The notes beneath the pieces are model-generated. The model saw only the letters and a program-made list of their open reading frames with translations. It was not told where the DNA came from and searched no databases. From positions 6,944,001-7,008,000 of the forward strand of contig NZ_CP023689.1 of the NCBI RefSeq assembly GCF_008704715.1: DNA of 64,000 nt. The letters are read 5' to 3'. A program made the translations under genes and the position numbers. This document shows positions 52,740 through 61,049 of this stretch, piece by piece. How positions within the stretch are numbered: position 1 is the stretch's first letter; every line of letters starts with the position of its first letter. The stretch is from Streptomyces chartreusis (GTDB taxonomy: Bacteria; Actinomycetota; Actinomycetes; Streptomycetales; Streptomycetaceae).

Positions 52740-53869
52740 GCGTTCGCCTCCAGGATTCCGCCGAGGGTGCGGTCGACCGTGCCGGTGACCGCCGGGCCCC
52801 GTGGGACCTCGGGCAGGGAGTCGAACAACTCCTTCAGCTCCTTGCAGTCCGGGTTCCTTCCGCCCTCGTCCCCGGTCGTCCTGAGCACCGAGCACAGCAG
52901 CGAGGCCGGGTCCTGTGCCTGATCGGCGTTGTTGCGGGTGTCGAGGGTGCCGGCCGACGGGTTGTAGGCGTTGTTCAGGTTCGACATGCCGGTCGGCGCC
53001 ACCTCCAAGAGCTCCTCCAGCGCGGCCCGTTGGGTGACGAGTACCTTGGTGACCTTGCTCAGGCCCGCCACGTTCGAGGTGAGCGACTTCTTGTTCCGCT
53101 TCACGAAGCCGGACACGTCGCCCAGTGCCGTCCCGAGGTTCCTCAGCGCCGCCGCCAGGTCCTTGCGCTCGCCCGCCAGCTGCTCGGCGACCTTCGCGAG
53201 GCTGCTGTTGAACGAGCGCACGCTCTTGTCGTCGGCCGCGAGCGCCGCCGTGAAGACCTGGAGGTTGCGGATCGTGCCGAACAGGTCCGTGCGGCCGTCG
53301 GACAGGGTCGTGACCGCCTTCGAGAGGTCCTCGACCGTCCGGTTGAGGTTCTCGCCCTGACCGTCGAGGTTGTCCGCGCTCACCCCGAGCAGCCGCGACA
53401 GGGAGCCGTCCTTGTTGGCACCCTCCGGGCCGAGGGCCTCGGCCGTGCCGTGCAGGCTGTCGAAGACGCGGTCCAGCTCCACGGGTACGGCGGTGCGCGA
53501 CTCGGGGATCTCGTCCCCGTCCCGCAGCACCGGACCGCTCCGGTACACGGGCAGCAGCTGCACATAACGGTCGCTGACCACCGAGGAGTTGATGATCGCC
53601 GCCTGCGCCTGCGCCGGGACCTTGCGGCCGGCGTCGTACTCCAGGTCGACCCGCACACGGTCGCCCTCCGGCGTGATCTTCCTGACCTCGCCGATCCGGA
53701 CGCCCAGCACCCGCACGTCCGAGCCGGGGTAGATGCCGACCGTGCGCGGGAAGTACGCCGTGACGCGGACCGGCTCGGGGCGCGGCCACAGGACGTAGGC
53801 GAGGGCGGCGACGAGGGACAGTGCGGTGAGCAGGGCCAGGGGCTTTCTCAGCCTGACGGGGAAGTTCAC
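52736..53869 (-). CDS. mceD: Mce family protein MceD
   Basis: 377 residues. The N-terminal membrane helix is LALLTALSLVAALAYVLW. The MCE domain includes RVTAYFPRTVGIYPGSDVRVLGVRIGEVRKI, followed by long amphipathic helices. The ATG at 53869 overlaps the mceC stop. Subunit of the Mce lipid importer. Confidence 0.92.
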   Translation of the reverse strand: MNFPVRLRKPLALLTALSLVAALAYVLWPRPEPVRVTAYFPRTVGIYPGSDVRVLGVRIGEVRKITPEGDRVRVDLEYDAGRKVPAQAQAAIINSSVVSDRYVQLLPVYRSGPVLRDGDEIPESRTAVPVELDRVFDSLHGTAEALGPEGANKDGSLSRLLGVSADNLDGQGENLNRTVEDLSKAVTTLSDGRTDLFGTIRNLQVFTAALAADDKSVRSFNSSLAKVAEQLAGERKDLAAALRNLGTALGDVSGFVKRNKKSLTSNVAGLSKVTKVLVTQRAALEELLEVAPTGMSNLNNAYNPSAGTLDTRNNADQAQDPASLLCSVLRTTGDEGGRNPDCKELKELFDSLPEVPRGPAVTGTVDRTLGGILEANA

Positions 53870-55026
53870 TGCGATCCTCCCGTCCGTGGCACCACGGGAG
53901 CGGCGACGAGGTTCTGGACGTAGGAGTCGAACCAGCGGCCGTTGCCGAGGGTGTTGGTGAAGAGGCGGACGTAGGGCGCCAGGAGCTTGATGCTGCGGTC
54001 CAGGCTGGACTGATTGCGCTCGAGCATCGTCACCACCTGGTTCAGGCCCTTGAGCGCGGGCCCGATCTCCTTGTCGTTGTCCTGGACCAGGCCGGAGAGC
54101 TGGATGCCGAGCGCGGCGGAGCTCTTCAGGAGCTTGTGGATCGCCTCGCGCCGCTTGCTGATCTCCTTGAACAGCTTGTCGCCGTCCTTGACCAGGGCGG
54201 TGAAGTCACCGGAGCGGTCGGCGAGTACGTCCGTGACGCCGTTGGCGTGGCCGAGCAGCTCGCGCAGCGCCTTGTCGCGGGAGGCCACCGTCCGGGAGAT
54301 CCGGGACAGGCCCTTGAGGGATGCCCGTACCTCTTCCGGTGAGTCCTCGAAGGTGGCGGAGATGGTGTCCATGGCCTTCGCCACGCGATCGGTGTCGATC
54401 TTCTCCGATGTCGTGGTGAGGTCGCTGAAGGCCTGTACGACGTCGTAGGCGGGGACCGTGCGCTTCAGCGGTATCTCGCTGCCTGGAGCCAACTGGCCCC
54501 CGCCCTCGGGGTGCAGTGCGAGGTACTTCGCGCCGAGGATCGTCCTGACCCGGATGGACGCGCCGGTCTCACGGCCGAAGCCCGGCTCGCCCTTGATCTT
54601 GAAGGTGACCTTGACGTGGTCGCCGTCCAGGTCGACCTCCTCGACCTTGCCGACCTTGACTCCGGCGATCCGCACCTCGTCACCGGGCTTGAGCCCGCCC
54701 GCCTCGGCGAAGGCCGCGCTGTACGTCTCGCCGTCGCCGATCAGCGGCAGGCTGTCCGCGTTGAACGCGGCCAAGGCCAGCAGTGCGAGGGTGGTGAGGC
54801 CGACGGCACCGATGACGACGGGGTTGCGGTCGCGGAACGGGATGAGGCGTGGGCGACGGAGCCGTATCCCCGGCAGCCTGGGCGGCTCGACGCGCACTTT
54901 GAACAGCGGTTGCGGGCGGGGCCTGCGACGCGGCAGGAGTTGTGCCTTCGGCAGACGTATCCTCGGCAGCCTGGGCGGCTCCACCCGCACTTTGAACAGC
55001 GGCTCGGGACGTTGCTTACGGCTCAT
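53866..55026 (-). CDS. mceC: Mce family protein MceC with duplicated basic N-terminus
   Basis: 386 residues. The cytoplasmic N-terminus contains an internal duplication: PLFKVRVEPPRLPRIRL near residue 9 and PLFKVRVEPPRLPGIRL near residue 40. One membrane helix (VVIGAVGLTTLALLALAAF) and the MCE domain (YSAAFAEAGGLKPGDEVRIAGVKVGKVEEV) follow. The extended basic tail before the helix is longer than usual for MceC. ATG at 55026, overlapping mceB. Confidence 0.92.
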   Translation of the reverse strand: MSRKQRPEPLFKVRVEPPRLPRIRLPKAQLLPRRRPRPQPLFKVRVEPPRLPGIRLRRPRLIPFRDRNPVVIGAVGLTTLALLALAAFNADSLPLIGDGETYSAAFAEAGGLKPGDEVRIAGVKVGKVEEVDLDGDHVKVTFKIKGEPGFGRETGASIRVRTILGAKYLALHPEGGGQLAPGSEIPLKRTVPAYDVVQAFSDLTTTSEKIDTDRVAKAMDTISATFEDSPEEVRASLKGLSRISRTVASRDKALRELLGHANGVTDVLADRSGDFTALVKDGDKLFKEISKRREAIHKLLKSSAALGIQLSGLVQDNDKEIGPALKGLNQVVTMLERNQSSLDRSIKLLAPYVRLFTNTLGNGRWFDSYVQNLVAAPVVPRTGGSQ

Positions 55027-56063
55027 CCCGCGCACCTCGCCCTCGCCACATGCAGCTCGGGTGTCAGTACCTGCTTCGTCTTCGGCAGCACGATCCGCCC
55101 GTCGAAGTCGCAGAGGTAGAAGTTGAACCACGAGCCGTAGGACGCCGTCCCCGTCAGCTTGTTGAGCTTGTTCGGCAGCCGCTTCAGGACGCCCTCCACG
55201 GTCTTCTCGTTGTCGTTCAGCGTTCCGGTGAGCCCGGTCAGCTCGGCGATGTCGTCCTTCAGCGGCGGACGCGCGTCCTTCAGCAGCCCCGAAGTGGCCT
55301 CCGTCAGATCGCCGATGTTCACCAGCGACCGCCCGATGGGCTTACGGTCGGCGGCCAGGCCCGAGACGACCCGGCGCAGTTGCTTGAGGAGGCCGGAGAA
55401 GCGGCTGCCCCGCTTGTCCAGCGTCTCCAGCACGGTGTTGAGGTTGTCGATCACCGAGCCGATCAGCTGGTCGCGGTCGGCCAGGGTCGAGGTGAGCGAC
55501 GCCGTGTGCACGAGGAGGCTGTTGACGGTGCCGCCCTCGCCCTGGAGGGTCCTGATGATCTCGGTGGCGAGCTGGTTGACGTCCTTCGGGCTCAGTGCGG
55601 CGAACAGCGGCTTGAAGCCGTTCAGCAGGGCGTTGAGGTCCAGCGCCGGTTGTGTGCGCGACAGCGGGATCGTCCCGCCGGGCCGCAGCAGCCGGGACCC
55701 GTCGCCCGTGCCCTCGGTCAGCGCGACGTACCGCTGCCCGACCAGATTGCGGTACCGGACGACCGCGCCCGTGCTGGTCAGCAGCGGTCGGTCCCGGCCG
55801 ACGGTGAAGGTGACCTCGGCCAGCGTCCGGTCCTTGATGCGGATGTCCTCGACCTCGCCGACCCGCACCCCGGCCACGCGGATGTCGTCGCCCTCCTCCA
55901 GGCCGGTGACATCGCTGAACACGGCGCGATAGCGATCCTCCGGGGTGAGGGAGATGTTCACGATCGTGGCGGCGAGGAGGGCCGTCGCCAGGATGGTCAC
56001 CAGCGCGAAGACGCTGAACTTGACGAGGGGAGCAGCGGTCTGCCGCGCGCCTGCGGTCCTCAT
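55023..56063 (-). CDS. mceB: Mce family protein MceB
   Basis: 346 residues. Membrane helix FSVFALVTILATALLAATIV, then the MCE domain (YRAVFSDVTGLEEGDDIRVAGVRVGEVEDI) and helical region, ending in two cysteines (FYLCDFDG and ARCAG), a common MceB ending. Coupled to mceA and mceC by 4-base overlaps. Confidence 0.92.
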   Translation of the reverse strand: MRTAGARQTAAPLVKFSVFALVTILATALLAATIVNISLTPEDRYRAVFSDVTGLEEGDDIRVAGVRVGEVEDIRIKDRTLAEVTFTVGRDRPLLTSTGAVVRYRNLVGQRYVALTEGTGDGSRLLRPGGTIPLSRTQPALDLNALLNGFKPLFAALSPKDVNQLATEIIRTLQGEGGTVNSLLVHTASLTSTLADRDQLIGSVIDNLNTVLETLDKRGSRFSGLLKQLRRVVSGLAADRKPIGRSLVNIGDLTEATSGLLKDARPPLKDDIAELTGLTGTLNDNEKTVEGVLKRLPNKLNKLTGTASYGSWFNFYLCDFDGRIVLPKTKQVLTPELHVARARCAG

Positions 56064-57313
56064 GCCACACTCACCGCCGTCCCACGTGCCAGCGGCCCGA
56101 ACAGCAACGTCGCGACCGGCGGCACCTCGTCGGCGGGCACCCCCAGCGCGGGCGCGACGAGTGAGCCGACGGCCCTCTGCTCGGCTCGCGTCGCGGACAC
56201 GTCGAGCGGGCCACCCGAGGACGAACCCCCGGCCTTCGAACCGTCGTCGAGGTGGGCACCGGGCGCCGGCACCGGCGGACCCGGCAGATCACGGCAGTCG
56301 GGACCCGACCGCTCGCCGTACCGCGGCTCCTCGCCCGGTTCGTACGCCCCCTGCGGCTGTACGACCTCCAGCGTGATGTGCATTTTCCCGCCCCGGAACG
56401 CTTCCTCCGAGGCCTTCTCCTGCCGGACCAGACCGGCCAGCAGACAGGGGTACTCGGGGGAGTAGCGGGCGAACAGCTCCAGCGTCGGGCGGGAGACCCG
56501 GCCGAGGGCGATCAGCCGGTCGCCGTTGGTGTCGAGGAAGTCCTCCGTGGTGCCGGCGACGGTCGCCGTGGTGCGCAATGCCGCCGCCAGCCGGTCCTTC
56601 TGCTCGACGATCGTGCGGCTGGTGGTGACGGTGTTGCGCAGGATCTCCATCAGGTCGGGCGCCGCGTCGCCGTAGATCTCGGCGACCTCGGCGAAGCGGG
56701 CGATGTCCTCGGTGAGGGAGGGCAGGTGGGGGTTGAGGCGGCGCAGGTAGGCCTCCAGGCGAGTGAGGTTGCCGCCGATCCGGTCGCCGCGGCCCTCCAG
56801 GGCTGTGGCGAACGCGGAGAGGGTGGCGTTGAGCTTGCCGGGCTGGACGGTCCGCAGCAGGGGCAGCAGGTCGTTCATGAGCTGCTGCACCTCCATGCCG
56901 ACCCGGGTGCGGTCCTGGGTGATGACGTCGCCGGCCCGGATCGGGCGGGCGGACGAAGCGGCGGACGGCACCAGGTCGACGTACTTCTCGCCGAACAGCG
57001 TCTTGGGGAGCAGCCGCGCGTGCACGTCCGACGGGATGTACGCGACGTGCTCCGGCTTGAGCGCGATGTCGAGCCGCGCCTTCGTCCCGTCGGCCCGCAC
57101 CTCGCGCACCTCGCCGACGAGCAGCCCGCGCAGCTTGACGTCGGCCCGTGGATCCAGCTGGTTGCCGAGGCTGTCCGCCTCCAGCGTGATCCGCACGACC
57201 GGCGTGAACGCCTGCCGGTACACGGCGACCGACAGGGACAGCAGCAGTGCGAGTACGGCGATGAAGACGACGCCGTACAACCGCAGTCTCAGCACCCTCA
57301 TCCGGCGGCTCAC
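56060..57313 (-). CDS. mceA: Mce family protein MceA
   Basis: 417 residues from a GTG at 57313 that overlaps the yrbE stop; an ATG four codons on (57301) is possible. Membrane helix VVFIAVLALLLSLSVAVYR, MCE domain (VRITLEADSLGNQLDPRADVKLRGLLVGEVREV), then long helices and a polar, Gly/Ser/Pro-rich tail. First of six Mce genes in the usual order. Confidence 0.92.
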   Translation of the reverse strand: MSRRMRVLRLRLYGVVFIAVLALLLSLSVAVYRQAFTPVVRITLEADSLGNQLDPRADVKLRGLLVGEVREVRADGTKARLDIALKPEHVAYIPSDVHARLLPKTLFGEKYVDLVPSAASSARPIRAGDVITQDRTRVGMEVQQLMNDLLPLLRTVQPGKLNATLSAFATALEGRGDRIGGNLTRLEAYLRRLNPHLPSLTEDIARFAEVAEIYGDAAPDLMEILRNTVTTSRTIVEQKDRLAAALRTTATVAGTTEDFLDTNGDRLIALGRVSRPTLELFARYSPEYPCLLAGLVRQEKASEEAFRGGKMHITLEVVQPQGAYEPGEEPRYGERSGPDCRDLPGPPVPAPGAHLDDGSKAGGSSSGGPLDVSATRAEQRAVGSLVAPALGVPADEVPPVATLLFGPLARGTAVSVA

Positions 57314-58125
57314 CCCGCGATCCGTACGGTCGTACTGGCGCCCCAGATGGCGAGCGACAGGAAGAAGTCGAGGACGTTGATCGCCACGATCGAAGTCCGC
57401 ACCGCACGGCCCACCGCCACGCCGACGCCCGCGGGCCCGCCGCTCGCGTAGTAGCCGTAGAAGCAGTGGACGAGGATGATCAGGACGGCGAAGACGAGCA
57501 CTTTCCCGAAGGACCACAGCACGTCGACCGGTGGCAGGTACTGCTGGAAGTAGTGGTCGTAGGTGCCGGCCGACTGGCCGTAGTAGCCGGTGGTGATGGT
57601 GCGGGCGGCCAGGTAGGAGGACAGCAGCCCGATCACGTACAGCGGGATCACCGCGACGAACCCGGCGATCATCCTCGTCGTCACCAGGAACGGCAGCGAG
57701 GGCACGCCCATCACTTCGAGCGCGTCGGTCTCCTCGCTGATCCGCATCGCCCCCAGCTGGGCCGTGAACCCGGCGCCGACGGTCGCGGACAGCGCGAGCC
57801 CGGCCACCAGCGGGGCGATCTCACGGGTGTTGAAGTACGCCGAGAGGAACGCCACGAAGTTGGAGGTGCCCAGCTGATTGAGGGCCGCGTAGCCCTGGAG
57901 ACCGACCTCCGTGCCGGTGAAGAAGGACAGGAAGGCGATCACACCGACCGTGCCGCCCACCACCGCGAGCGCGCCCCGGCCGAAACTCACCTCGGCGAGC
58001 AGCCGCAGGATCTCCTTCTTGTAGCGGCGCAGGGTGCGGCCCGTCCACGCCAACGAGCGGCCGTAGAAAGCGAGTTGCGCGCCGAGGTCTTCGAGTGAGC
58101 GCAGCGGGCGTCGGAGAGGTCTCAT
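57310..58125 (-). CDS. yrbEB: YrbE/MlaE-type permease subunit B
   Basis: 271 residues, with several helices and the MlaE-family segment LGAMRISEETDALEVMGVPSLPFLVTTRMIA, which docks the ATPase. It is the second of two permease subunits upstream of the mce genes, three bases after the first. Together with Mkl it should form the inner-membrane ABC core. Confidence 0.93.
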   Translation of the reverse strand: MRPLRRPLRSLEDLGAQLAFYGRSLAWTGRTLRRYKKEILRLLAEVSFGRGALAVVGGTVGVIAFLSFFTGTEVGLQGYAALNQLGTSNFVAFLSAYFNTREIAPLVAGLALSATVGAGFTAQLGAMRISEETDALEVMGVPSLPFLVTTRMIAGFVAVIPLYVIGLLSSYLAARTITTGYYGQSAGTYDHYFQQYLPPVDVLWSFGKVLVFAVLIILVHCFYGYYASGGPAGVGVAVGRAVRTSIVAINVLDFFLSLAIWGASTTVRIAG

Positions 58126-58128
58126 CGG

Positions 58129-58899
58129 CTAACCCCTCTGCGGGACGACCTGGAAGTACACCGCGGTCATCACGAAGTTGGTCACGAACAGCAACATGAA
58201 GGTGATCACCACCGACTGGTTCACCGCGTCGCCCACACCCTTCGGGCCGCCCTTCGCGGTCAGCCCCTTGTACGAGGCGACGATCGCCGCGATCGCGCCG
58301 AAGACGAGCGCCTTGACCTCGGCCGCCCACAGGTCGGAGAGCTGGGCGAGGGTGGTGAAGGAAGCGAGGTAGGCGCCTGGCGTGCCGTTCTGCAGGACGA
58401 CGTTGAAGAAGTAGCCGCCCGCCACGCCGACCACCGACACCAGGCCGTTGAGCAGCACCGCCACCAGCATCGACGCCAGTACGCGCGGTACGACCAGCCG
58501 GTGGACGGGGTCGATGCCCAGCACCTGCATCGCGTCGATCTCGTCGCGGATCTTCCGCGCCCCGAGGTCCGCACAGATCGCCGTGCCGCCGGCGCCCGCG
58601 ATGAGCAGCGCGGTGACGATCGGCGAGGCCTCGCGCAGCACGGCGAGCACGGAGGCGGCACCGGAGAAGGACTGCGCGCCCAGTTGCCGCGTCAGGCTGC
58701 CGATCTGCAGGGCGATGACCGCGCCGAAGGGAATGGAGACCAGGGCCGTCGGAAGGATCGTCACGCTCGCGATGAACCATGCCTGCTGGATGAACTCCCG
58801 TGCCTGGAACGGGCGTCGGAAGACCGTCCGGGCGACGTCCAGCGCCATCGCGAACAGGCTCCCCGAGTGCCGCAGCGCTCCGATGGGTGACAGGCTCAT
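58129..58899 (-). CDS. yrbEA: YrbE/MlaE-type permease subunit A
   Basis: 256 residues of the same family. The coupling segment is LGARKIRDEIDAMQVLGIDPVHRLVVPRVLA. Helices fill most of the protein. The ATG at 58899 overlaps the ATPase stop by four bases. Confidence 0.93.
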   Translation of the reverse strand: MSLSPIGALRHSGSLFAMALDVARTVFRRPFQAREFIQQAWFIASVTILPTALVSIPFGAVIALQIGSLTRQLGAQSFSGAASVLAVLREASPIVTALLIAGAGGTAICADLGARKIRDEIDAMQVLGIDPVHRLVVPRVLASMLVAVLLNGLVSVVGVAGGYFFNVVLQNGTPGAYLASFTTLAQLSDLWAAEVKALVFGAIAAIVASYKGLTAKGGPKGVGDAVNQSVVITFMLLFVTNFVMTAVYFQVVPQRG

Positions 58900-59843
58900 G
58901 CGCCGACCACCGCCCTCGGGTGCAGCGCGGCCTCGCGGCGGGCGATCGCCTCCCAGCGGGGTGGCCGGGGGATGCCAGGACCCGGCAGCAGGCGGGGAGT
59001 CAGAGCCTTACTGCCGGGGGACTCGGTGCCCTTGGCGGTGTCGCCGAGGGCGGCCAGCTCCTGCTCGACCTGCGCGGCGTCCTTCTCCTCGGCCATCCCG
59101 ATGGGGCCTTGCATGCGGCCGTTCAGGAACTGCCGTACGACGGGCTCGTCGCTGGTCAGCAGCTCCTCGCGGGGCCCGAACATCACCAGCTCGCGGCGGA
59201 ACAGCAGCCCGATGTTGTCCGGGACCTGGCGGGCGGAGGCGATGTCGTGCGTGACGATCAGGAAGGTCGCGTCGATCTGGGCGTTGAGGTCGACGATGAG
59301 CTGGTTGAGGTAGGCGACGCGGACCGGGTCGAGGCCGGAGTCGGGTTCGTCGAAGAGGATGATCTCCGGGTCGAGCACCAGGGCCCGGGCCAGTCCCGCC
59401 CGCTTCCGCATCCCGCCGGAGATCTCGCCGGGCAGCTTTCCCTCGGCGCCGATCAGCCCGACCATGTCCATCTTCTCCAGGACGACGCGCCGGATCTCGC
59501 TCTCGGACCTACGGGTGTGTTCGCGCAGCGGGAAGGCGATGTTGTCGTACAGGTTCATCGAGCCGAACAGCGCGCCGTCCTGGAACAGCACGCCGAAGAG
59601 CTTCCGTACCTCGTACAGGTCGTGCTCGCGGAGCCTGGTGATGTCCTGGCCCTGGATCGTGATCGAGCCGCGCTCCGGCTTCAGCAGGCCAACGAGCGTC
59701 TTGAGGAACACCGACTTGCCCGTGCCCGAGGGGCCGAGCATGACCGAGACCTCCCCGGCGGGCAGTGTCAGTGAGACGTCCTGCCAGATGACCTGGTGAC
59801 CGAAGGACTTGGTCAGCCCTTCCACACAGATCTCGACACCCAT
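58896..59843 (-). CDS. mkl: Mce transporter ATPase Mkl (MlaF-like)
   Basis: 315 residues. Walker A is GPSGTGKS (residues 37-44), the signature is LPGEISGGMRKRAGLARAL, Walker B is EIILFDEPDSGLDPV, and the switch His is in LIVTHDIASA. A ~70-residue C-terminal extension follows the ATPase fold, as in MlaF/Mkl proteins. The ATG at 59843 is preferred; a GTG three codons earlier is possible. It opens the yrbE-mce operon, and an ECF-type promoter-like motif lies 40 bases upstream. Confidence 0.93.
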   Translation of the reverse strand: MGVEICVEGLTKSFGHQVIWQDVSLTLPAGEVSVMLGPSGTGKSVFLKTLVGLLKPERGSITIQGQDITRLREHDLYEVRKLFGVLFQDGALFGSMNLYDNIAFPLREHTRRSESEIRRVVLEKMDMVGLIGAEGKLPGEISGGMRKRAGLARALVLDPEIILFDEPDSGLDPVRVAYLNQLIVDLNAQIDATFLIVTHDIASARQVPDNIGLLFRRELVMFGPREELLTSDEPVVRQFLNGRMQGPIGMAEEKDAAQVEQELAALGDTAKGTESPGSKALTPRLLPGPGIPRPPRWEAIARREAALHPRAVVGA

Positions 59844-59879
59844 CCGGTCCACCCTTCGGCCCCTGGAGCAGCTCTGACA

Positions 59880-59911
59880 TCTGCTCTACGGGGAGGGGCG
59901 GGGCGTCCGTC
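59880..59911 (-). promoter_or_regulatory. Putative ECF-sigma promoter of the mce operon
   Basis: On the minus strand: GACGGACG, 13 bases, then CGTAGAGCAGA. The same two blocks with the same 13-base gap occur at 62155-62186. The CGTAGA block lies about 41 bases before the mkl start in one case and about 39 before the transglycosylase start in the other. An ECF sigma gene lies between the two sites. Confidence 0.65.
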
Positions 59912-59930
59912 GCTCGGGTCGTGGATTTTT

Positions 59931-60995
59931 TTACGGCAGTGGGGTCGCCGTCGGAAGGGGCAGCGAGGCGGATGGCACGTCAGAGGGCTCGACCGGCAGG
60001 TCAGGGGTCTCGGGCAGGTCGGAGACTCCGGGCAGTTCCGGCACCTCGGGCACATCTGGCACCTCCGGCGCGGACAGCACCGGCAGCGGGGACACCGAGA
60101 CCTTCGGCACCGCCACTTCCGGCACCGCCACTTCCGGCACCGCCACCTCCGGCACGGCCACGTCCGGCAGTGACGGCACGGACAGCGGCCGGAACGATTC
60201 TTCCGGCGGCGACCCGGCCTCGTCCGGTCCAGCTGCCGAGGCCGTCGGCCGGTTCCCCCGCGGAGCCCTGTGCCCGGCGCCGCTGTCGGGCCGCAACGCC
60301 TCCGCACCCGGCGAGGCGACCGCGGGCCGCGGAGCACCGCCCTCACCCCCGCCCCCGTCGAAGGTGTGGGGCAGCACGAACCCGGCCACCACCAGCGTCG
60401 CCGCCGTCGAAGCCACCGCCACGGCCTGCACCTTGCCGCCGCCGCGCGGCCGTCCCCACCCGATCAGGAACAGCGCGCACCCGAGCGTCGCGGCCAGCGA
60501 CTGCCGCAGGGACCGGCGCGCCCTGGCTAGCAGCGACTCGACGGTCCGGTAGCTCAGCCCCATCCGGACGGCGACCTGGCCGACGTCGAGGTCCTCCGAC
60601 TTCAGCCGCAGCGCCTCGGCCTGCCGAGCGGGCAGCTCACCGCTGCGGACCGCCAGCCACTTCGCCTCGGCCCGGTCGCACACCGCCTCCTCGACGGGCA
60701 CCGGGCCGGGGGCGATGAGCGTCGGGCTGGTGCGTACCTCGGCCTCCCGGTTCACCTGCCGGTAGCGGTCGACGCACAGCCGCATCGTCACCGTCGTCAG
60801 CCATGCCGCGAGCCGCTCGTCGTCCAGGTCGGGGCGCTCGGCGGCCCGCAGCATTGCCTCGTGCACCGCGTCCTCGGCGTCCTCCGCGCTCATCGACCTG
60901 CGCCGGGCCACCTTGAGCAGTTGCTCGCGGTGGCTCCACATCTGCTGCCAACGGTCGTCGGAGGCTTCCGTCTCCGCGGACATGTCCGTCGCCAT
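59931..60995 (-). CDS. ECF sigma factor with membrane helix and repetitive tail
   Basis: About 354 residues. Sigma region 2 (WQQMWSHREQLLKVARRRSMSAEDAEDAVHEAMLRAAE) and region 4 (LPARQAEALRLKSEDLDVGQVAVRMGLSYRTVESLLARARRSL) fill the first ~170. A membrane helix (VAVASTAATLVVAGFVLP) and a ~150-residue Pro/Val/Ser-rich tail with repeated PEVAV units follow, so the factor may be membrane-bound. The ATG at 60995 has GAAGGGG upstream; a GTG at 61019 is possible. It follows the transglycosylase gene by 54 bases on the same strand and precedes mkl. Confidence 0.88.
   Translation of the reverse strand: MATDMSAETEASDDRWQQMWSHREQLLKVARRRSMSAEDAEDAVHEAMLRAAERPDLDDERLAAWLTTVTMRLCVDRYRQVNREAEVRTSPTLIAPGPVPVEEAVCDRAEAKWLAVRSGELPARQAEALRLKSEDLDVGQVAVRMGLSYRTVESLLARARRSLRQSLAATLGCALFLIGWGRPRGGGKVQAVAVASTAATLVVAGFVLPHTFDGGGGEGGAPRPAVASPGAEALRPDSGAGHRAPRGNRPTASAAGPDEAGSPPEESFRPLSVPSLPDVAVPEVAVPEVAVPEVAVPKVSVSPLPVLSAPEVPDVPEVPELPGVSDLPETPDLPVEPSDVPSASLPLPTATPLP
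60106..60165 (-). repeat. Four tandem 15-bp units in the sigma factor tail
   Basis: Units GGCACCGCCACTTCC at 60106 and 60121 are identical. Those at 60136 and 60151 differ by one and two bases. They encode the repeated PEVAV peptide. The repeats are coding and expanded in frame. Confidence 0.9.
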
Positions 60996-61049
60996 GAGGG
61001 CCCCTTCGCTCTCACCCACCGGTGTCGTCCCGTCCGGCGGGGCGCGACA

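Noticed and set aside
58896..59843. mce operon as a direct KstR target, like mycobacterial mce4
   Set aside because: No TNNAACNNGTTNNA match was seen upstream of mkl; an ECF-type motif is there instead.
60106..60165. Tandem repeats as a possible CRISPR array
   Set aside because: Units are contiguous 15-mers in frame with a coding tail and have no spacers.
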